Shown one piece after another: positions 13,345-17,663 of a DNA stretch of 17,663 bases. Made by a program: the position numbers and the translations under genes. The notes beneath the pieces were generated by a model. It worked only from the letters and a program-made list of their open reading frames with translations, searched no databases and was not told where the DNA came from. How positions within the stretch are numbered: position 1 is the stretch's first letter; each line of letters opens with the position of its first letter. Origin of the DNA: Microcaldota archaeon (GTDB lineage Archaea > Micrarchaeota > Micrarchaeia > Norongarragalinales > UBA8480); contig JAHFHC010000019.1 in NCBI GenBank assembly GCA_023247085.1, positions 1 through 17,663 of the forward strand, written 5' to 3'.

Positions 13345-14406
13345 ATGCTGGTTATTGATGACTTTAAGTACGATGACTGGGAAACTTACTGGTCCGGCGA
13401 CTGGCCTATTTTAGATGTTTCTTACTGGAGCGCATTTTATACTCTGCAACATTTTACAGAAAAAATTAGCCGCTTTGTTCCTAAAACTATTATTGAGTGG
13501 AAAGACAGCAAGAGTACATGCTACCTTAGAATTTCAGACAAAGAAAAGTTTGCTAAAAAAGTTATTGCTTTAATAGAAAAAAATGAGGAATACCTAGGCG
13601 AAGTTTGTAGAGGCCTAAAGAGCGCCGCTAGTAATTTTTTGGAATTTGGGGATAGGGAGCGACAGCGAGAAATAACACCAGAACAGTATTTAGAATATCA
13701 AGACTTAATTTTACGCTATTATCCTTTCCACATTCAAGTTAAAGTCTGCGTTGATTTCCTTCCACCGGAATTGTTAAACCGTTATTTGCCTAAGCTTCAA
13801 GAAGCGAGGGTTTATGCTGAACCGGTTTTTACACAGTCTGTAAAATTTGCGAACGCTTTTGCTAATTCGCTGTCGCGTAAGACCGGATATGCTCCAGAAT
13901 TAATCAAAGCACTCACAAAAGACGAGTTTGAGCTTTATCTTAAAACCGAGAAGCTTCCATCTAAAACAGTGCTTGAAAAAAGAAATGCATACTGCATAAT
14001 GCTGTGCGCCGACGGTAAAATAATTGTTGAAACTGATTCAAAATCAATTCTGCAAATAGAAGACTTTTTAATTCCTAAAGCACGCGGAGATGAAATAAAG
14101 GGGGTAAGCGCTTTTCCGGGAAAAGTTACTGGTAGGGTTAGAATTGTAAACGAACCCGAAGGTGCAGAGTTTAAAGAAGGGGAAATTCTTGTGTCACGCA
14201 TGACGCGGCCAGAATATCTTTCATTGATAAACAAAGCAGCTGCGTTTGTAACAGACGGCGGTGGAGTACTAAGTCACGCAGCTATTGTTGCCCGTGAATT
14301 AAAAAAGCCATGTGTAATTGGCACCAAAATAGCCACTAAAGTACTTAAAGACGGGGATTTGATTGAGGTCGACGCGGAAAAAGGCGTTGTAAAACTGATT
14401 AAGTGA
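13345..14406 (+). CDS. PEP-utilising enzyme swivelling-domain protein (paralogue 2), rtcB operon
   Basis: 353 residues. The C-terminal domain (about 250-353) is the mobile phospho-histidine domain: KGVSAFPGKVTGRVRIV, then VTDGGGVLSHAAIVARELKKP with His311, ending IEVDAEKGVVKLIK. It closely resembles the C-terminus of the protein at 9469-10884 (both share GTxIATK and DLIEVDA). There is no ATP-grasp or PEP-binding domain. The N-terminal 245 residues are helical, aromatic-rich at the start (DDWETYWSGDWP) and not recognised. Its ATG is six bases after the rtcB stop, so it is almost surely co-transcribed with the RNA ligase. A role linked to RNA ligation or its energy supply is possible but only suggested by context. 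Confidence 0.8.
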   Translation: MLVIDDFKYDDWETYWSGDWPILDVSYWSAFYTLQHFTEKISRFVPKTIIEWKDSKSTCYLRISDKEKFAKKVIALIEKNEEYLGEVCRGLKSAASNFLEFGDRERQREITPEQYLEYQDLILRYYPFHIQVKVCVDFLPPELLNRYLPKLQEARVYAEPVFTQSVKFANAFANSLSRKTGYAPELIKALTKDEFELYLKTEKLPSKTVLEKRNAYCIMLCADGKIIVETDSKSILQIEDFLIPKARGDEIKGVSAFPGKVTGRVRIVNEPEGAEFKEGEILVSRMTRPEYLSLINKAAAFVTDGGGVLSHAAIVARELKKPCVIGTKIATKVLKDGDLIEVDAEKGVVKLIK

Positions 14407-14414
14407 ATTCAGGT

Positions 14415-14966
14415 TTATTTGTAATTATATCTTAGTCCCAGTTTTTTTCTTAGTTCATCCGATACTTCAAATTGTTCTAAGTCAAACAGGGTTATCCCCT
14501 TTGAATGTCTAAACCACTGCGAATCCACCGGCGTTATGCCGTGGGGAGCTAAAATTCGTTCAATTTCAAGTGCTTTTGTTCCATGTGAATCCCAGTTTTC
14601 TTCATCAGTTGAAGTGTCGGCAACCTTTCGGAATACTGCATGTTTTCTTTGTTTTTGCATAATAACTGCTAGTGGCGGTTCTGCGTTTATGCCTTGGATA
14701 TTCAAGCTATTTATGTACGCTGCTAGTTTAACTTCGGATAATAATGAAAGATTACGGTGTGTTGATCCACTTTGTTTTTTGATAAATTCGGGCCGATCGC
14801 CAATGTTACTCCGTATAAAAACAGCTCGGCCAATGTTTAATACTGGCTTGTGGTTCTGTGGAAAAAAGTGTTCGATGTCAAACTCGTGCCCCGGCAAACG
14901 AACTACTCTTGTGCGGTTTGGCCCGGTTCCAAACGTTTTCACTTCAAGCGCTCCAATTTTTGCCAA
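14415..14966 (-). CDS. Unknown protein, possible minimal kinase-like fold, third gene of the AbrB/MazF operon
   Basis: 183 residues from a TTG start at 14966 (17 bp after the MazF stop, with GTGAT upstream); a GTG nine codons in is the alternative. No family is recognised with confidence. The order of motifs resembles a short RIO- or APH-like kinase: Lys63/64 after a strand (EFIKKQ), Glu78 in a helix (LLSEVKLAAYI), a hinge-like strand (PLAVIMQ, HAVFRKV), HGITPVDSQWF with Asp148 where a catalytic loop would be, and ITLFDLEQFEV with Asp162 where the metal-binding Asp would be. It is too short for a full kinase. Its place behind a toxin-antitoxin pair suggests a linked role, but this is inference. 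Confidence 0.5.
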   Translation of the reverse strand: MAKIGALEVKTFGTGPNRTRVVRLPGHEFDIEHFFPQNHKPVLNIGRAVFIRSNIGDRPEFIKKQSGSTHRNLSLLSEVKLAAYINSLNIQGINAEPPLAVIMQKQRKHAVFRKVADTSTDEENWDSHGTKALEIERILAPHGITPVDSQWFRHSKGITLFDLEQFEVSDELRKKLGLRYNYK

Positions 14967-14983
14967 ATTTAATCACGACTATT

Positions 14984-15328
14984 TTAATCCAGTGCCAGGC
15001 TTGCTTTTAGTGCTTCGTTTACTTTTTTCATAATTTCTGGCGAAAGAGTACCTAGTTTTTTCTGTATTCGATGTTCTTTTGAGATCGTCCGAATTTGATT
15101 GCATTGAATTAAACTATCCTTTGGTAGGTTTCCTTCCCCCGTTTTAACAAGCACAGTAAAGGGGTACTGTCTTTCAGTATGTGACGTAATTGAGGCTACG
15201 ACTGTAGTTGAAGAAACTTTATTTCCAATATCGTTTTGTATAACTACACAAGGTCTAGTTTTGCCTTGTTCAGAGCCGCGTACTGGGTCTAAATCTGTTA
15301 AAACGATATCGCCACGTTCAATAATCAT
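14984..15328 (-). CDS. MazF/PemK-like endoribonuclease toxin
   Basis: 114 residues from the ATG at 15328 (MIIERGDIVLTDLDPVRGSE); another ATG four codons upstream (15340) is in frame. Family signatures are RGDIVLTDLDP, GKTRPCVVIQND and TTVVASITSH, followed by strands and a C-terminal helix (SPEIMKKVNEALKASL). MazF toxins are small SH3-like barrels that cut single-stranded RNA at short sites. The gene overlaps the 3' end of the AbrB-type antitoxin gene by 11 bp, so translation is coupled. Cut-site preference cannot be read from the sequence. Confidence 0.88.
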   Translation of the reverse strand: MIIERGDIVLTDLDPVRGSEQGKTRPCVVIQNDIGNKVSSTTVVASITSHTERQYPFTVLVKTGEGNLPKDSLIQCNQIRTISKEHRIQKKLGTLSPEIMKKVNEALKASLALD

Positions 15329-15584
15329 CAAGCATCGCATCCGCTTCTATGCTGGCGTATTTCCATTCTTCGGCGGTTTCTTCGTCAAATTTGGCCAGTT
15401 TTTTATATCCTTCAGCCATTAATGCTTCTTTTTCTTGCTTGCTCTGCGGCTTTTCAACTACTATTTTATGGTCTTCTATCTTCACGATTACTTTGTTTCC
15501 TGGCTTTAAACCTTCAATTTCGCGAATGGTCTTTGGAATAGTTATCTGTCCACGTTCTCCAACAACTGTTATTTGCTCGTACAT
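15318..15584 (-). CDS. AbrB/MazE-type antitoxin
   Basis: 88 residues. The N-terminal swapped-hairpin DNA-binding domain (about 1-46) is clear: ITVVGERGQITIPKTIREIEGLKPGNKVIVKI. The acidic helical tail (50-88) is the expected toxin-binding part. It should neutralise the MazF-like protein and repress the operon. The ATG (15584) has AAGGTG about 10 nt upstream. Its promoter lies at the 3' end of the thymidylate synthase-like gene. Confidence 0.88.
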   Translation of the reverse strand: MYEQITVVGERGQITIPKTIREIEGLKPGNKVIVKIEDHKIVVEKPQSKQEKEALMAEGYKKLAKFDEETAEEWKYASIEADAMLDDY

Positions 15585-15593
15585 TCTTAGTTA

Positions 15594-15645
15594 GCACCTT
15601 ACGTATTTTTTACATATTTATTCATACCTTATACCTATTTAAATC
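15594..15645 (-). promoter_or_regulatory. Promoter and repeat region of the AbrB/MazF operon
   Basis: On the minus strand a TATA-like TTTAAATAGG (15636-15645) overlaps the stop codon of the upstream gene. It is followed by direct repeats GGTATAAGGTAT and later an AAGGTG (15594-15602) that is also the ribosome-binding site. The repeated AAGGT/GGTAT units are candidate operator half-sites for the AbrB-type antitoxin. Confidence 0.45.
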
Positions 15646-17087
15646 ATTGCATTTTTCATCGGTAGTGGTTTGTCTTGTGTATATTGTATTCCTAGTTTTA
15701 GTGCTGTTTCTGCTTTTTGTAGTTCGCACCCGATGTCCAGCGCGTGGGTTATGACTGAAATTTTATTGCGGTACGCGATGTACCTGTAAGTTTCGATCGC
15801 AGTTTTAGCGTGGAACTCTTCAAGCACTTTTGACCCTTGCGCGACGTGGGTAACGTAAATTTCGCCGTCGCGTGTTGTAATTACTAGGTTTCCGTTCGGG
15901 TCAGGTTGCCATTCACTTTTTGGTTTAGCCGCGACTACTTCTTTTGCCTTGGAAAAGTCATGCTGGTACACGTGGCAGCTTTGCGACACAATGGAAAGAA
16001 AGCCCATTTGAAGTTCCGTATCTTTTGCAACTATTCGTTGTAGTTCGCGTAACGCGAATGCATTTTTTGGCCAAGCTGCGTACATGTCGTTACTTCGAAT
16101 AAACGCTGTCGTGTGCAGTTTACCTTCAGTTACGTTGAACTGTAGCAGGACTAAACATGGTGCGTTTGGGTTATTGTGGTCTTTTTCAATGTTCCATGTG
16201 CATGCCATGTGCCGCCGGCTGTGAGGTGAACTCTTTATTTTTTCTGTGATATGTGCAATTTGGTCAATTGGGGCACGTAGCCGTTGGCCGTACGTGTATT
16301 CAACGCCGTCGATTTTTAACCCAGTTGCAACTTGTGGCACATAAGCTGCAATATCTTCTCGCGTGAATGGAAAAAACCGGTTCCATGACCCACTTCCGTT
16401 TACTGGCAGCGGTTCGTCGTCAGTGATAATTGACGTGAAGCACAAGAGTTCTTTTTGGGGCTCTTCGTACTCGCTTTTTTTCAACGCTCCGAATGTTAGC
16501 ACTTTGTCCAGGATTTGTGGCCACGCTTTTGGGATGTTTGGGGCAATTACTTGCAAGCCGCTTAACTGCGAGGGGAAAATTTCTGGTGCCGGCGGTGAAC
16601 TTAGTTCAAACCGATGGTTTTCGCCGTACGGTATTTTTCTCTCTAGTTTTTCGATTACTGGGTTCAATTCTTCGAGTTTCGTTGTGTTGCGTAAATCGAT
16701 GAGTTCAATGTTTTGACGAAACGATTCGAACTCCGCAATTGGAATGTTCGGGTCAAGGATAAAATTGTCATCGCCGGCGATCATTCGATTTTCGTTTACG
16801 CCCTTTTGAAACAATTTTGCCAGCGTTTCGCCTGAACCACTTAAATCCAACCCAATTACGACTAAGTAGCGTAGTGATTTATTCGCAAGGCAGTTGACGA
16901 TCAACGCGTTTACTCCTTGGTGACGCGAGTACAGTTGCCCGATGACAGTATAGTTGTTTTCTGCGATGCGGTTCGCAACTAGCTCTTTACGCGTCCACAA
17001 CGCTACAATTCCGATTCCCTTGTCGCTTTTTCCGTACAATAGTTGCTCCGTGAACACCACCGCCTTAAACAGCCAGCTGTTTACCAT
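15639..17087 (-). CDS. Thymidylate synthase (ThyA-like) with N-terminal DUF4346-like extension
   Basis: 482 residues. Residues 1 to about 200 form an N-terminal alpha/beta domain of the kind fused to archaeal thymidylate synthases (DUF4346-like; GIGIVALWTRKELV, SLRYLVVIGLDLSGSGETLA). The C-terminal part (about 210-470) has the ThyA pattern: SRRHMACTWN, the nucleophile Cys311 in NAPCLVLLQF, His325, RSNDMYAAWPKNAFAL (331-346) as the dUMP-binding block, and SCHVYQHD (His372, Tyr374). It should make dTMP from dUMP; the one-carbon donor may differ from bacteria. The ATG at 17087 has no Shine-Dalgarno and lies 27 bp from a TATA element shared with the divergent dUTPase-like gene. Confidence 0.82.
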   Translation of the reverse strand: MVNSWLFKAVVFTEQLLYGKSDKGIGIVALWTRKELVANRIAENNYTVIGQLYSRHQGVNALIVNCLANKSLRYLVVIGLDLSGSGETLAKLFQKGVNENRMIAGDDNFILDPNIPIAEFESFRQNIELIDLRNTTKLEELNPVIEKLERKIPYGENHRFELSSPPAPEIFPSQLSGLQVIAPNIPKAWPQILDKVLTFGALKKSEYEEPQKELLCFTSIITDDEPLPVNGSGSWNRFFPFTREDIAAYVPQVATGLKIDGVEYTYGQRLRAPIDQIAHITEKIKSSPHSRRHMACTWNIEKDHNNPNAPCLVLLQFNVTEGKLHTTAFIRSNDMYAAWPKNAFALRELQRIVAKDTELQMGFLSIVSQSCHVYQHDFSKAKEVVAAKPKSEWQPDPNGNLVITTRDGEIYVTHVAQGSKVLEEFHAKTAIETYRYIAYRNKISVITHALDIGCELQKAETALKLGIQYTQDKPLPMKNAMI

Positions 17088-17118
17088 GCAGGTAACAACA
17101 GGGTAACTTTTTTTAAAG
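17080..17118. promoter_or_regulatory. Bidirectional promoter with GGTAAC repeats between the thymidylate synthase and dUTPase-like genes
   Basis: The symmetrical element TTTTAAAG (17111-17118) is centred about 25 bp from the ATG at 17139 (+) and about 27 bp from the ATG at 17087 (-). Both transcripts would therefore be leaderless from one TATA box. Between it and the minus-strand start are GGTAAC at 17091-17096 and 17102-17107 (11 bp apart, one helical turn) and an inverted TTTACC at 17080-17085. These could bind a repressor. Confidence 0.5.
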
Positions 17119-17138
17119 CGGAATTACTTATTAGTAAC

Positions 17139-17582
17139 ATGATTGAGAATTTTGACGTTTCTTGTTTTAAGCCAGTTTCGTATGAATTGCGGTTGGGAAG
17201 TGCTTCTGTATTAGTTGGTGAAGGATCGCGAGGGGGAAATGCGGTGGAAAAAGAAGTGACTGAATTAAGTACATTGAAATTACCTTGCGTGTTGAAACCA
17301 GCGGAATACGTAATTGGCAAAAGTATGGAGAAGCTTAATATGCCTTCTAATTTGATGGCTGTTGTTGTGCCAACGAGTTACGCTATTCGAGTTGGGTTTG
17401 GGATAAACAGCGGCAAAATCGACCCAACGTATAAAGGGGAAGTGAGCTTCGGGATTCAAAACCTATTGAAACACGATATTTCGTTGTCCGTTGGAATGCG
17501 GCTCGTTCACTTGCTTGTTTCTGAGTTTAAAGGCGAAACTATTCCGCTTGAAACGAAGTATTTTGGAGTTGACTTGAAGTAA
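17139..17582 (+). CDS. dUTPase/dCTP deaminase superfamily protein
   Basis: 147 residues from ATG 17139. Family blocks are PVSYELRLGS (12-21), LKPAEYVIGKSMEKLNMPSNLMAVV (52-76), and SGKIDPTYKGEVSFGIQN (91-108) with Asp95. The usual GRSS loop is replaced by VPTS (77-80), and the glutamate that catalyses deamination in dCTP deaminase appears to be Gly105, so it looks more like a dUTPase or a divergent relative. The flexible C-terminal glycine motif of dUTPases is also absent. Context supports dUMP supply to the divergent thymidylate synthase. An upstream TTG at 17043 in frame would place the promoter inside the gene, so the ATG is preferred. Confidence 0.78.
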   Translation: MIENFDVSCFKPVSYELRLGSASVLVGEGSRGGNAVEKEVTELSTLKLPCVLKPAEYVIGKSMEKLNMPSNLMAVVVPTSYAIRVGFGINSGKIDPTYKGEVSFGIQNLLKHDISLSVGMRLVHLLVSEFKGETIPLETKYFGVDLK

Positions 17583-17584
17583 AA

Positions 17585-17663
17585 ATGTTCCTTGCTTATT
17601 CTGAAATTTTCGGCCGCGCAGCTGGACTAAAGCGTAACCTTCAAAATTGGTTTATTGTCCTTG
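17585..17663 (+). CDS. Start of a further gene, cut by the right edge
   Basis: An ATG two bases after the dUTPase-like stop opens a frame that stays open for 26 codons to the end of the window (MFLAYSEIFGRAAGLKRN..., then QNWFIVL). The tight spacing suggests an operon with the dUTPase-like gene. Too little is present to name a family. Confidence 0.45.
   Translation, partial: MFLAYSEIFGRAAGLKRNLQNWFIVL

Noticed and set aside
14536-15033. Long open frame on the + strand
   Set aside because: It lies opposite the kinase-like and MazF genes, has no family features and is Cys/Phe-rich as expected for an antisense frame.
17043-17138. TTG start that would extend the dUTPase-like protein by 32 residues
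   Set aside because: It would overlap the divergent synthase gene and the shared TATA element; the added residues do not fit the family.

Overview
The window reads as a small-genome archaeon, probably of the DPANN group (Diapherotrites/Woesearchaeota/Micrarchaeota-like; the exact lineage is inference). Supporting signs are A/T-rich TATA-type promoters, several genes whose start codon lies about 25 nt downstream of a TATA box (leaderless transcripts), T-rich terminators, RtcB ligase, a tRNA gene with two introns that fit archaeal splicing, membrane-bound winged-helix proteins, and Asn/Cys-rich surface lipoproteins. Coding is dense and gene directions alternate.

Left part (1-4600): a PIN-nuclease toxin (cut by the window edge) with its UPF0175 antitoxin and a palindromic operator; a histidine phosphatase; a membrane-anchored winged-helix regulator; a secreted, helical, sequon-rich protein; a [2Fe-2S] ferredoxin followed by an ASCH-domain protein; and a small unknown protein that shares a promoter region with purA.

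Middle (4683-9430): full-length adenylosuccinate synthetase, two small unknown genes on the opposite strand (one only 51 codons), a membrane-tethered matrixin-type metalloprotease with a cytoplasmic zinc ribbon, a three-helix membrane protein, and an Asn-rich, Cys-rich lipoprotein.

RNA-processing part (9469-14406): two paralogous proteins ending in the swivelling phospho-histidine domain of PEP-utilising enzymes flank an intron-containing tRNA-Ser(CGA), a TspO-family membrane protein and the RNA ligase rtcB. The tRNA is the highlight. Its 270-bp gene holds an intron at 37/38 (about 65 nt) and a second, non-canonical intron of 121 nt in the T-loop at 56/57. The T-loop intron has a convincing bulge-helix-bulge and three internal hairpins. 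RtcB, about 700 bp away, is the enzyme expected to join such exons, and it is probably co-transcribed with one of the swivel-domain proteins.

Right part (14415-17663): an AbrB/MazF-type toxin-antitoxin pair with a third gene that vaguely resembles a protein kinase, then a thymidylate synthase-like protein with an N-terminal extension, divergent from a dUTPase/dCTP deaminase-family gene. These last two share one TATA element placed about 25 nt from both start codons, with GGTAAC repeats between it and the synthase start. The start of a further gene runs off the right edge.
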